Positions 19,895-34,600 of a stretch of 64,000 nt of DNA are shown here, piece after piece. This stretch comes from Blepharisma japonicum. Taxonomy: Eukaryota > Ciliophora > Heterotrichea > Heterotrichida > Blepharismidae. The position numbers and the translations under genes were made by a program. The stretch is from assembly GCA_949751835.1 (NCBI GenBank), contig CATKHK010000009.1, positions 655,723 to 719,722 on the forward strand, written 5' to 3'. A model generated the notes under the pieces. It was not told where the DNA came from. It did not search any database and saw only the letters and a program-made list of their open reading frames with translations. The first letter of the stretch is position 1. Each line of letters starts with the position of its first letter.

Positions 19895-20500
19895 TTTATT
19901 AAGTAAATATTTATAGGAATCTGTTTTTAGCGATTTTTCTTAAAATATTTTAAAAATTGCATTATTTTTAGAAAAATTGAAAAAGAAGTGCATTTTGTAT
20001 ACTTAATAGATATAATTTTTTAATGATAATTTTAAAATTACCAAAGCGTCCTTATTAAATTCTAAAAAATTTTCGTCCTATAAAATCCGCACCCCAATGC
20101 CTTGACTATGCTTATGGTAAATTTTCTTGTACAACACATCTCAAAATAATTGGGAGCTGGTCTTGCTCACATAATGTGATAAAATAAATCCCCAAATGAT
20201 AAGTCTGAATTTCTAGCTTGCTTCGCCATTTGGATAGCTGGTCAAACTATCCTTTACTATTTTATGAAAAATCAATGAATGATAGATGGACTTTTAGCTT
20301 ATTTAATCTATATACATAACTGTCGTATTAAGATGGATGCATTGCAATGTTTAGACTTTAAGTCACTCAGATTTCAAAGAGATTAACTTAATTTTTTAAT
20401 TATTTCTTTATACGTATGCAATAAGAAGCAAAGATAAAATAATAATTTTCTATAGAATTTATAAAATTCACTAACTTTATGATGCAATAAAAATCATATG
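19895..20500. other. Mostly non-coding; possible decayed fragment at 20060-20290 (minus)
   Basis: Around 20060-20290 the minus strand has two overlapping frames without TAA for 60 codons or more (for example SFGDLFYHIMWARPAPNYF), which I cannot assign. A short stretch there (CTTCGCCATTTGGATAGCTG on the plus strand) resembles CTTCGCCAGGATTTGGCTGG near 14830, hinting at a shared repeat. The rest is AT-rich and empty. Confidence 0.35.
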
Positions 20501-20519
20501 GAAATTAACAAGGGAACAG

Positions 20520-22625
20520 ACAAAACTATTATGGTTTTATCTAGAAAGAATGAAATTTGTTTTGATAAATATAAAGATAATGATTATGCAAGTTTGACAA
20601 AGAGCTATAAATATTTAGACATATCATTAAATTAAGAAAAGATGGAAAATTTTTTATTAATCGATACTCTATTGAACAATGCAGAATAAGATTGCCTAAA
20701 TTTAAAATTTGTTTAAACAATTTAGCAAGAAGCATAGGGCAAGATTGCTTTAACTATAAATCTAGTAAAATTTTAATTGAAAGTTTCATTAGAGGAAATT
20801 TATATGGAAAGGGTAATATGGTTTATTGAAATGAAAATAAGATATTTTTAAACGGGAGAGAAAGGGAGATTTGAGACTAGCATAAGAAAAATACAGGGGA
20901 AAATATTACATGCTCCTCAATGATGTCCAATATCAATATTGCATCTTATTACCAAAATACCATCTTGTCAATTAATTCTTAGGGAAATAAAAGTTAACAG
21001 ACTAAAAGAATTATGGAAGAATTATAATATTGAATATTTTGATAAAACTGATAAAGAACTTTTGAAAAATCATTTTTTGAAATGCTCAAGAAATATTATC
21101 AATTCTACACTTTAGTGGGGGAAATCAGTTTTGTAGTGATTATGAACTTTTAGAGTTTAATAGTGCATCTATAAAGGGCTATTATTTTTTAAAAGCTTTA
21201 AGTCAAAATGTCTATTAATTTTAAAAGAAAAAGGAAGAAGAAAAAATAAGTTCAACTGATATAAATTTTTCTTTAGAAAGTGAATTTTTCTCTGAATATA
21301 AAAATTCATTGGGAACCCTACTATGAAACAATTAATGTAAAAATACTTTGTGAGCTTGGCATTATTGAACTGAAGGTTAAGGCAGAAATACATATAGAGA
21401 ATTATTAGCTTCTATAAAATTCTAGTGGAAACATGGCTTAATAATGAAATAGAAAACTCCGACTTCAATGGATTGATAGAAAATTTTATGTTAAGTTTAG
21501 ATAAAACACTAAAATTTTAAAAAAATTAAATAGTTATTGAAGTCTAGCGAATATTTTAGAATGATAAACGAAATTTTGGAATTGAACACATTGTTGGAGC
21601 AGCTATTATTGGATACTAAACTTTATATATTGATGCCAGACACATTTTATTTCCAGTAATTTGCAAAAAATATTGATGATTTATATGTTCCTATAAAAAA
21701 CAGAAGTTCAATAACAAAATATAATTATAAGCAAGCTAATAAATTGGATGAAATTAACAAAAATTAAGAAGATGGCTGATAGAAATTTATACAAAGCGGC
21801 ATATTAAAAGTGCTCTGGATTTTATAAATTGGGAAAATTGAAATTATATCAAGTTCGTTATTTTGAGGTCAATTTTATTTGTGCACAGTAAATCTCGGAT
21901 CATTACTGGAAAGTTGAAATTAGTAGCCATAAATACTCTATAGAGCAGGCAGGCCCGCTTAATTTTTATTTTCAAAATATGGACAAAAACTTCCCAATTG
22001 AAAAGTTTTAATTGGAGAAACTTGCAAGGGGAAGAAGAAAGTGTAAGAAAAGAATTCTTAGGCAAAGATGAAAAATTAGAGCATTTACTGGATTCTTTTT
22101 TCAATTTAAAACGAAAGATGCAAGAGGATAAAAAAGCCTGATTAAGTGTACGAATTAATAACGACAAAAAACTCTCCTATCTTCAAAAAAGTCCATATCG
22201 AAATAAAGTCATCGCAATTAGAGATAGAGACACATAAATTTAACTCTCAAGATTAATCTCATAATTATTCTAAAATCTTATACAATTGCATAAATGAAAG
22301 TCCTCAAAAAGATGGATAATATTTTAATAAATTGGAAGCCTTCAATTAAAACCTACTTTTTTTATATAATCTTATTAAGTAATGAAAATTTAGATTCATG
22401 CTCTTTGCGAAAGAATTATTTCCGAATCAGAAATAAGATTTTTAAATTCCGAGTTGGGTCCTAATCCAATGAATTTAAAAATTTCAAATCTTTCAATATT
22501 AACCCAAAGCAGAATATAGATTAAATTTTTAGAATTTATTACTAAAGATGCTATGCATTTTCTAAACAGACTGATTGAAAATGGAAATTTAGCAAGGTTA
22601 AGCCATCATATTTTAAAAATTAATA
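20520..22625 (+). pseudogene. Long decayed gene of unknown family, many frameshifts and TAA codons
   Basis: About 2.1 kb of coding-derived plus-strand sequence. Readable blocks change frame: DGKFFINRYSIEQCRIRLPK and YGKGNMVYWNENKIFLNG (20.64-20.87 kb, the second like a MORN repeat), ELWKNYNIEYFDKTDKELL (21.0-21.1 kb), DYELLEFNSASIKGYYFLK (21.14-21.2 kb), NWRNLQGEEESVRKEFLG through KKAWLSVRINNDKKLSYL (22.0-22.2 kb), and MNLKISNLSILTQSRI (22.4-22.5 kb). Several TAA and TAG interrupt otherwise sensible frames. It ends just before the stop of giant gene 1. It may be one gene or several merged remnants. Confidence 0.6.
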
Positions 22626-22648
22626 AATTGATTTTTAAGCAAAAGCTT

Positions 22649-25600
22649 TTATTTAACAGGAATTTCGTTTTCTGTGTTTGATCTTCTAATAATCATAATG
22701 ATTATCGGTAAAATCCAAACAAAAAATCCTTTAAATGCTATCTTGATAAACGAAATCACAAACAAATTACTCCCATAGCTCACACTGGTATTGCAAATTC
22801 ATAAATAAGCGACATTTAGTTCAAATTGTATTGAAAATAATATGATAGACCAACAGAAATAAAACAGCAGCCCAAATGATACTAAATAAAACGCAATAAG
22901 CTTAAAAAGGTTATTCTTTTTAATGCTTTGATACAATGAATCATCAATTGGAGGAAGTGGAGTGGCTTTTGATACATAATTCATTAAAATTCCGATAAAC
23001 AGCATAATTCCTGAGGAATAAACCATAATTCAAAAGTCTTGAAAAGAGTAGCTTGTTAAAGCACTTGAAAAACTCTCGATAGAATAGTCGTCTCCTGCAG
23101 GTTGTGCCTGGTAAAATAGCCCTATAAAATACATATTTCCTAACAGTGTGATCATATAAGATGTCAAACGTGAAAAATGAGAAAAGTTTTCATCACCCAT
23201 GAAAATTGCTACGAAATCATGATTTGTTGCAATAAAAATAAGGGCTTTTACATATTTTTTAATAGGTTTTTCTTCTGTTACTTGGTTGAAATCTTTCACA
23301 TTTATGACATCTGCTGTGTCGAGTTTGATTATTGACATATCAAAGCTGTTTTTTGTTTTCAGAGTTGTGTCAATACTCATTTCTTGGCTTTCTTTTACTC
23401 AGGTTGGAGATTCCTCACTTCTTGCAGTTTCAATTTTATCATCTTTTGCTCCTGTATCTGGCTCATCTAAATCAAATCTAACGATTGTACTCTTGCGTTT
23501 CAATCCTCTGCTTAGATCGTCTTGCTTTCCAAGCTCATGTGGTTTATTTTGATCAAGCTCAGGAGCATTTTCTTTCTTTTTCTTTTGGAGACGATCCATA
23601 TTACATGCTATTGCACTAAAAACGGCATAGAAAAATAGAACGGCAATACAAAAATATAAGCCAATTGCATTAGTAGCCCAGTCAATATCATTGAAGGCAT
23701 TGACGTTGACAGTTTCTCCTATATTGCTTCCACTAGCAGTTGATCATGCATCAGAGAAAAAGGAAGAAAAAATACTTAAATGATTGCATAGGCAGATTAC
23801 ATTGGTTGCATTATAAGAATCTAAGACACAGCCAGTGGTATGTCAGTGTGTTTCATTATTTTCTAAATATGTACAATAAATGGGATTCTCCTTTGTGACT
23901 GGGATATTGTAGTTTTGGACAGGGATATTTATAGTATTATTACTTGTATTGTTTAAGTGCATCTCTTGAAAAGATTTGCCATTTGTCAACTTGAAAGAAA
24001 TTAAGGAAAATGAAGGCTTTTCAGTAGTGTTTTGAGTAGGATTATATACATTGATTATAATTCCAAAGCCTTCATCTTCATTGAAGTAATCCGAAACATT
24101 AGAGCCTAGCGTTATAGAAGCATTCTTTAGTTGGGTTTCATAATTTGATAAATCTGAAGAGGTAGCTTTAGACACTTCTGTTGCAAATTTATCTTTAACA
24201 AACGTTTTTGACTCTCCTGTAACCATTCCAGACATTAAAGTGCCACTAATTTTCCTAACATTTTCATCAATAGTATTAACTGTATTTGTTTGATTAATAG
24301 CCCCATTTCCATCTAATTGAAAATTATTATTGCAAATCCCTGTAAAAACATGCATTTGGCCATCATCAATTGTAAGATTTTCATTATTTGCAATCATGAA
24401 ATCAGTAACGTTGCTTATTTTATTAATATTGTCATGACTGTTTATATTAGGATTCAGTGTGGATACATAAAGCAAATTAAAAACAGTCGTATAAGCGTTT
24501 TCGTTATATTTGTCCATTGAATCAATATATAGATTGACGTTATCAATAATTAAATCGTAACAGCTTTGCATTTGGGAATCTATCTCTGAGTATTCACTAT
24601 TAATGATATTGCCTCTATTTAATACTAGTGCTGACATCTCGGATACAAACCCAGGAACTGCTTGTGGGTTTACAAGTGGCAAATTCATGCGATCATTAAT
24701 ATATTGATCAATATCCGGATTTTCGCTAACTGTGACATAGACAATTTTATTGGTTTTTGAGGCCAAGGAATCATAAACGTCTACTGAAATTGTGATATTT
24801 CCTGGAGAATATGGGAAATTTGTGAATATTAGTGAGGATAAATTTTTAGCTGAAATTGCTTGATAAGCATCAGATATATAGTAGCCGAAAGAGTATTGAA
24901 GTGGCAAATTATTTTCTGGGTCTTCTCAATTTAATGCTGCAACCGTGAAAATTGTTGACATTTCTATGCCTGAATTGGGGACAACCATAAGTTTTCCATT
25001 AATTGGAGGGGTATTTACATAAAATGTTCAGGTAAACGAAAATTCGTTGTTAACTAAAGCAAGCAAGGTATAGGAGGAGCCTGAAGCCAAAGAATTTGGA
25101 GGGATAACTAAATAATTAGAGTTCATAGGGGTTGACAAAGAAACTTCTGAGGAAGTATTTAACGACCAAACAACAGAAGAAAATGTCCCTTCGATTTCAA
25201 TTCTATAAGTTGTATCAGGATTTGCGATGTTAGGGACTGAGTTAGACACTTCTACTATATTTACTGGAGGGACTGTCTTAGCGATAACGGTTATAATTAT
25301 GCTTTTTTGTGAGCTTTTGGCTGTACTGATTGGATTTGTAGTTATTTTCGTAAAATTTAGGGTAAAACTATAGACTGTGCCAAGAGTCAAAGTATTTGCT
25401 GGAACTATTAGAACAGAAGAGCTCAAGTCATGAATAAAATCTGAACAACTCGTAGTAGAGCTATAAATTTGGCAGCTTCATTGGTATACAAAGTTAGAGT
25501 TATTGTCAGGATCATAAGATTTCCCTGCGTCCACAACTAAGTCTTGGCTTACCCCTACATCTCCATCAGTTCTATTAAAAAATATTATTGGGTCTGATGA

Positions 25601-28600
25601 TATAGTCTCAATCGAAAAGTTTGTTTCTCCAGGAATATTATAAGTCAAATCTTTTGCAACAACTTTGAAAAGAATCGTAGATGAAGCAGGAAGAGTTTTT
25701 GGAGGAATATTCAGCAAATATTGAGACTTCTGAGCACTCCAAAATGTGCTTTCGTCAATGCTTGAAGCATTATTGCTGACCCCAGTAATGCTTCATGTAA
25801 TACTTAAGTTATCCGACATAGTGCAAGAAGTTATTGATCCAATAGAAATACTGTATGACTTCCTACTATCAAATGAACCTGTTAATAAAGGGTCAATATT
25901 TATGATCAAAGTTGGAGATGTTGTAGCATTTATTTCCTTATCTATAGTTGATATGCCCCCAAAGTTATTTTTCATAGAAAAAGAAGCATAAATAATTCCC
26001 TCAGTTAAATTTTCTTTTTTTATGCTTATTGCAGTATAAGAATCACTATACTTAGTAGAAAAAGAAGAAATTACAGAACTAGGAGGTTTAGAAGAGAAAG
26101 TTCATTTATATACCTCATAAGGCAATCCTTTGTCAATAATTGTATCTAATAAGAGATCCTGGCAGGTTATCTCAAGAATCTTTGGAGTTATAAATGTGAA
26201 TTTTGGTATTGGCACATCACCCTGTAAAGCTACAGGAATAGAGAGCTGTAGCTTAGATTTCCCACACAATTTAACGGAGCTTATTAATGCTCCAGGTTTA
26301 AAAATCGCATTTTCTTTGCTAAAAGTGTAATTGCTTCCCAATACAACTATTAAAGAACTAAAGCCTGAGGCGAAGCTACATGAATAGTCTGAGCCAAAGC
26401 TTGACAAGGTAGAAGAATCGAATGATGAGCTGCATGTATACGGTGAGAGATCTGCTGGAATATTAAAGGTAAAATGAATTTCTGTATAACTATTGCTAAA
26501 CGATGCAGCAATATTAGTATTATCTAGGTAATTCACACATGAGATGCAAGCTCCCTTGTCCATATAATAGTAGCTATTGCAAATACACTGATTTAGCGTT
26601 GAGTTATACTTAGAATTGGCAATGTTGCAAATGCAGGTAGATCCTTGACGTGTAGCGTTTTCAGGACACTTGATGCAGAGACCATTATAGAGTCAGTAAT
26701 CATTATTGCAAATGCATTGATTTAAAGATGAATCATAGGAAGCATTATCTATGCTGCAGCTGCATGTGGTGCCATTAGGTAAAGCATTTTCAGGACAAAT
26801 GGTACAGGAATCATTATAGAGCCGATAGCCACTGCTGCAAACGCACTGAGCCAAGCTAGAATTATATGAGGTATTATCAATATTGCATGCACACGAAGAT
26901 CCTTGAGGCGTTGCATTTTCTGGGCAGATAGTGCAGAAATCATTATAGAGCCGATATCCACTATTGCAAGTGCATTTATTTAAGGTGGAATTATATGAAG
27001 CATAAGGGTCGTTACAGATGCATTGGTTTGAAGAAGCATCATAGGTAGAATCCAGATTGTTGCAGACACATGTGGATCCTTCAGGTATTGAGTTTTCAGG
27101 GCAAAATGTGCAGAAACTGATATAAAATCGATAACCACTCTTACAAGTACATGGAGGCTGCGATGGGTTGCAATTGTCAATGCAAGCTAAACAACCACTC
27201 CAGTCGTTGCAAGAAGCACACAATTGGTCATCACACAAATTGCAGACATCATTATTTCTTACACAGCCTTTTGCTGAACAAGAGTTTGAGCATTGCAGCC
27301 ACGTAGAACTTGTGGAGTCATAATACTTATCAATAAGCTCATTTGCTAAACAATTGGGAGCATTTCCTGTTGGACAAGTTGTGCATTCTGAGTTACAATT
27401 ATAAGAGACATCGTTTAAAGTTGGATTTGTCGGGACAATTCATATATTAATACTGTAAATAAATCCAGTAAAAAAGTTAGAATATGTTGAAGATGAAGCA
27501 TGTTGAGCGCCAATTAAGATAGTGTAGTCAGTATTAGAATCTTGCAAGGGACTTTTAGCTGGAGTTGCCATATCGAACTGACTGTTTATGTAAAATGTGG
27601 CTTGAGTGTATGGGAAATTATAAGAAAGAGAAAATGCAGCATAATTTCAATCTTGAGTACTCATTAGATGATATGAAATATATGTTTGCTGTGAAAGCAG
27701 AGAATTTATTTTAACACATAGTTTTTGCGAAGATATACTAATCTCTATTAATGCTGCCATTGATAAATTTTGCTTTGTAAAAATAATCTGTGTAGTGCTT
27801 GAAGTAGCTAAAATTGGCCAAATTCATGTAGAAAAAGTAATAGTGGTAGCAAAATTAAGAGAATATGAACTATCATTTATATTTGGAGGTAGTTGCATCA
27901 AGGAGCTTCCATTAAAGTAGTAACCTCTTTTATATGCTGGGATTGGATCATAGCTATCATAGGTAGGATAGAAGCCACTTGCGTTTCCTGCTAGAACGCT
28001 AATATTATTCACAGTGTCTTTCACAATTCCTTCAATTTTGCTCAATTTCAAAGAAAATATAGATCCTTGATGTTTATCAAGTACACAGCTTCCAGCTTGA
28101 TTCCCATTTATGGTTCCAGTTGGACAGAAATTCATGCATATGGACTGAAATTGAAAATTCGATGAGCAATGGCAGGTGAAAGCTGATGTATCTAGCACCG
28201 AAAATGTGTAGGGGCATGTGCATTGACCATCAATAAATAAAAAATTTCCATGACATAGTCCACAAGTAGAAACTCCAGTGCAAGTATCACATCCTGTTAA
28301 AGAGCATAAGTTGCAATCATTCCCATTGGCACATCCATGTATGCAGTTACTAAGGCAGTCAGAGCAGCCAGAGTTTGAATATTGACTATATTTGCAGTTT
28401 GTTGGTAGGCAGAGCAATGAAGAAGGGCATGCTGAGCAGCCTGCAGAGCACCCAGAAGTTATATATTCAGATAAAGGAATGAGATTAGAAGCATCTCGGA
28501 ACACATGGAAAAAATAAATATATCCACTAAACCCAAAAGTCTTTCTGACAGCTCACTCAGGACAGGATCCAATATATTTCACATAATTTGTGTCAGGATC

Positions 28601-31600
28601 AATATAAGTGTTTGCAAATGAAATAGTCATAAAAACTGATTTAGAGTCAATGGTCACCGTTTCTGTCAATTTTCCTACATCTTCTCTAAATATTGAGAAA
28701 TAAATGTAATGCCAGGAGTTTAAACTTAATGTGGTTGGATTATTGACAAAAGGAGAATATGGAGTTTTAAAAGTTAAAGTTTGGCTGCTTCCTTTATAAC
28801 TAAATCCATAATCCCTACCTATATAAAAAACAGTGTCTTCATTTGTAAATTCAGTAAAAAATATCCATAAAGAGACTCCAAAGAAATAACTGAGCTTATT
28901 TTCAGTAGAAACATAATCTGTGGGCTTAAAATATCAGCCGCGATTATTTGCATAATCAGCTCCTACAGCAGTATATTCAGATGGAATAGTAGCAAGAGAA
29001 TAGAAATCGAGACTTATTGAAAGTACAGAGTCTTGGTCACAGTTGTTGGTTGCAGAATTAGGTAGAGTTCCAGCTGGACAAGATTGGTAGCAAATCATTT
29101 GATATAAAAAATAGCCTGACTGACAAGAGGTGCAGTCAGAATAGGAAGTTGATAAACAGCCAGCACATCCTCTAGCGCAGCCTGAGGTGCATGAAAATCC
29201 ATCAAGAGAAGAAAATCCTGTATTGCAAGCACATGGAGTTCCCGATGCATTTTCTGTACATTGCAAGCAGCCATCTCCGAATCCACTACAAGTTTTACAT
29301 AATGGATCCTTACAAATGTTGCAGCTTATCCCTCTCACACAGCCGTTATAGCAATTATTGCAGGCCACATAGTTTCCTCCTTCGTTATACATAAATATAT
29401 CGCATGCCCACAAACAAGAAGCATCCAATGTAGTACCCCCACAAGGCATACATGTAAAAAAGTCAGTTACCACCTGATTCCACAATGTGAAAGCATATAT
29501 AAACCCTACAAAAGAGCTAGTCTGGCTTTTCCCTAAAATTAAGGTCTGTGAGTTGTTGTCCCTGAACAGGGCATATTGAGTAGAAATTGTGTTTTTTATT
29601 TCACCATTTAGATAAAAACGAGCTTTAGCTGAGTCTTCTACATATTCCATAGAGAATGCAATATGGCACCATCCAGAAAAAGTAATAGGAGTAGTTATCA
29701 ATGTTGAGCTGCCTTTAAATGTTGCTAAAACTGCATTTATTTTTAAGTTAGAACTTAGAGTAAAGGAGTCTACTTTATATACAATGTCGCCATCATAGAT
29801 TGTATAGATTCACAGTCCCATCGTAAACCATGAACTAAGGTAAATAGGTGTCGTCGTATCTAAATATTTCCCATTGGAAAAATAGAGACCTCTTTTATAA
29901 GCAGGAACAGGGTCGAGAGTTTCTGGGCTATTGAAAAAATAGTAATTTGTATCTGACCTCGCAGTTGTAAAAATCCCATAACTTCCTTGGAAATCGCTGT
30001 TAAATCATTGATCAATGACTGGAGATGACTTACTGTTGCAACCATTATTTGCAAGTCCATAAGGGCATTCATTCAAGCAAACTTGATCTAGATAGACTCC
30101 ATCACTTGTGCAAGTACTACAAGTGAAATAATTATAATTAAGACAGCTTGTACATAAGCTATCGCATCTCCCACAAGGATATGAGTTTGTATCACATTTA
30201 CATATTTTTGAGGTTGAATCATAGATATAATTTTGTAAGCAGGTGCACGAAGTTCCAGCTCCTGTAGCACCATTAACACAGCTTGTGCATTCGCTTGGCT
30301 GAAATCCTGTTTCAGCAGCACATAAAAGATCAACACTCATACTGCAATCCCCATTCCTTACACAACCATTTGTGCATGAAGTGTCACAGTCAGTACAAAT
30401 AGAAGTTGCATTATTAAAGTACTGCAAATAGGAACAACTGCGCAAGCATTCATTCCCAAAATCACCACACGAAGGGCATAAGCAATTGTTTGATATTAGT
30501 CCAGAGGCAAAATTAGAGCTAATTGCATAGTTATAGAGAGCCATCTCAAAAATGAAGCCATTGAAAAAATAGCTCTCAATATTGCTGCCTCCTATAATAA
30601 AAGTATCGCTTGGAGTATCCATAAAAAACGTATTTTGAAAGGATACTAAATTATCGATAGCTTGAGCTGCTCCGTTTATATAGAAAGAAATTTTATTAGT
30701 GTGAGCAGTCCATGAAAATACGATGATAATATTGTATCATACATTTACACTAATATCGCCAGTCTCGCTAAACATAGTTTCAGCTTCCTTTGAAAGATCA
30801 TCATATACTATATAGCTAGCATGCAATTTCCCAGTAGATAATATCTTAAAATTACTGTGCGCTTGAGAAGCATTTTCTTTCGAGAAGATGATTGAATCGC
30901 TGGCTAAAGATGTAGGCCTGATTCAGAATAGCAAACTATGGTTATTACCTAAAATCACCTCTTTTGAATCTGCAGAATTTGGCGGTAGCTTAATATATGA
31001 ATTTTTAGAAAAATAAAAGCCAGATTGATAAACTGGCTGTGGGTCATTAGATCCTAAATAAGCATCTGTTGACCCCATATAAGCTAATAACCCAGAAATA
31101 TTATCTGCAATGGTATTTGTTAACTTATTGAATACGTAATGAAGGACCATCGAATTTGCAGCTGTTTGTAAGCAAGTGCCATCAGATTGTTTTGTATATC
31201 CCATAGGACAAAGATAGAGACAAAGATTTTCTGGGCTTAAATAATATCCCGATTTGCAGGTTGAGCAGTCTCCATTATGAGAAGATGAGCAGATGTCACA
31301 AAAAGGAAAGCAAGCACACTCATTTGCTATAGGATCATAAATATACCCCGATAAGCATTGGCAAGGAAATATAGATGGCTTTGTTTTGGCAATGCAGGTC
31401 ACACAGCCAGTTCAGTCATCACAAACTTTACATAATAAATCATCACATATGTTGCAGAAAACATCATTTCTTACGCAGCCAGTAGATTGACATGAAGAAG
31501 AGCATGAATTTCAGGTTGTTGATGAAGAATTGTAATAATTAGAGATGGGTTGGTTTGGCAAACAAGATGAAGAAGATAACGGGCATAAAGCGCAACTGGA

Positions 31601-34600
31601 GTCACATGAGTAAGAAATGTCATATAAGGTTGGGTTGACTATAGTATTTCATATTTGTATACTATAGATAAAGCCTGTGTAAAAGCTTGAGTAGGCAGAA
31701 GAGTCTGTGTGCATAGCTGCAATTAATATGGTGTAGTTAAAATCCAAGTCTTGGAATGGGTGCTTGACTATTTTAGGGCTGTCAAAGCTGCTATTAATAT
31801 AATAGTTCACCTGACTGTATGGAAATTTATAACTAAGTGAAAATCCTACATAGCATCATCCGGCAATGTTGATGGAGTCTCTAGAAGTGAATGATACTAA
31901 AGAGCTTGATATTGAATCATAAAAACTAAAAATAATTTTAAGTCCTACAATCTTAATTGATAGATACGCTGTATAAGGAATGTCAGAGCTTTGCTTAGCA
32001 AAAATAACTCCATCAGTATTTTGAGGCCAAAGCCACATTGAATATGAAAAATCTGAGGCGATAGTCAGTGATTTGGAGCTGTTATATATATTTGGAGGCA
32101 GCTGCATAAGGGAATTTCCATTGAAATAGTATCCTCTCTTGGAAGCCGGAATAGGATCATACGCATCATAATTAGGATAGAAATCACTGGAAATCCCAGC
32201 TAAAACATCAATTCCACTGCTAGAGGAATCGTGCACAATACCTTTGATTTGAGTTAATGCCAATGAAAATACAAGTCCCGGACTAGTAATCAAAATACAA
32301 GCTCCAGATAAATTATTAGAGGTTCCTGTTGGACAAGAACTAACGCACACAAAATTAAAATTCAACAAAGATGCACAGCTACACGTGAACAAATCTTGAT
32401 CCTTAATTGTATAGGTATAAGGGCATTGGCAATTGCCATCAATGAAGACGTAATCCCCTTTGCATAATCCACAGGTATTTGTCCCAGTGCAACTAGTGCA
32501 TCCAGTAATAGAGCATAAACTACAATCATTTCCATTATTACAGCCATTTATGCATGTACTATTGCATAAAAGGCAGTCTAGGTTATAATATTCATTATAA
32601 GAGCAATTTGTAGGCAAGCAGAATGATGATGAAGGGCATACTGAGCAGCTAGGGCAGCTTGAACTTGGGAGCTCATAGTTTTGGATATCATATAAGCCAT
32701 CGTTATAAATGTGAAGCCAATATATGTATCCTGTGAAGCTTGTATACCCTCGCTTATTCCAATCGAATTGAGTTCCAATATACTTGCTGCTTCCTTTGTC
32801 TTGGACGGTAAAATCGCTTGTAGGAGTTAAATTGTCTTGGATTCACGAAGCAGAATCCAATGTAATTAGTTGCTTAACAGTGCCATCACTGTTATCAATA
32901 GTCGAAATAAATAAAAAATGTCAGGTGTTTAGAGGTAGTGCTGGCAAATTTGGTACTTGGGACCATAAAATAGGTCCTGTATTAAAAAGAATTTGCTGAG
33001 TGCTACTTTTATAGCTTAATCCTCAATCTCGACTTATATAGAATATTGTATCAATACTGGTATACCCTGTAAAGCAAATCCACATTGATATAGTAAAAAA
33101 ATTGCTGAGTTGGATACTAGTTGAAATATAACTTTGAGGGAAGAAACGCCAACCTCGGTCATTTATAAAGTAAGGGGCTTTATCTCCAGAAGAAGAAAAG
33201 TAGCTAGAAGGCAAGCTCGTTAATCCATAGAAATCAAGATTTATAGAAAAAGGGAAATCTTTATCACAAGTTTTGGTCGCTGAATTTGAAATGGTCCCTT
33301 GTGGACAGGTTTTGTAGCATGCCATTTGATATAAGAAATAGCCCTGTGTGCAAGAGGTGCAGCTTGTATACGAAACCGATAAGCAGGTGGAGCACCCAGT
33401 AAAGCATTTAAGAGTGCATGAAAATCCATCTGGAGAAATATAATTTGTATTGCAGGAGCATGGACTTCCAGAAGCATTGCTCACACAAGCTGAGCATAAT
33501 CCAGACCCAAATCCACTACAAACAGCACATAAAGGATCATCGCATACATTGCATGAGCTTTTTCTTGTGCATCCATTATAGCAATTATTGCAGTATAAGC
33601 AAGAGCTATCACTTTGGCTATAATATTGATTTATATCACAAGTCTGCAAGCATGAAGTTAATAAAGCTGATCCACAAGGTTTTGAAAACTGGCTAGTTAA
33701 ATCAGTTATCATAGCATTTCAGAAAGTAAAGGAGTATATAAAGCCTATAAAAGTTCCAGTTTGACTCCCTCCTAAGTATAAAAGAGAAGCTCCGCTGTCT
33801 CTAAATAAATAATATTTCACAGATTCTGCTATTTTGAGTAGGTCATTTATATATCCATTAATTTGTGTATACCCATTTGAATACCCAACTGATACAAATA
33901 GATAAGTCCACCCTGAAAAAGTCTGGCTGCCAACTTGCTTTGTAATAGTATTAGTAACTAAAGGATCTGTTAAAAAAACAGAAAATTCTGCATTTGAGTT
34001 AAGCGATATCTGCCCTTGCTTATTAAAAATGTTCCCATCGTAAAGTGTATAAACCCATAATCCCAGAGAAAATCCAAAATTAATATAAACGTTTTGATTT
34101 GTCATTAAATATTTCCCATTATCGAAATAAAGACCCCTATTGTATGCAGGAATTGGATCAGCTAAATCAGGGCTATTAAAAAATTGATATGTCGATTGTG
34201 AAGCCGAAGTCAGGAAAATATCATAAATCCCTTTAAAGCTGCCATCAAATGTTAGATCTCACCTTGGTAATGATTCGCTTGTGCATGGGCTATTTAAAAA
34301 CGGGCAATCATTTAAGCATATCCCATCAACAAGATATAGTCCATTATTGCAGCTATTGCAGTAAAAATAGTAATCTCCTTTGCAGGTTTGGCAATTGACA
34401 TCGCACAAATTGCAGGCTTCATCTATCCAAATTGCATTTACTTTACAAGTGCAAATCCCATTAACCAAACTTGCATTTTCTACACAATTTTGGCACTCTT
34501 CATCAAATGTGCTACACGTAGAGCATTCCTTATAAAGGCAAAGCTTACAAGTATTGCTAGCTCGACATCCGTAATTGCAGATCCCTAAGCATGGGTCGCA

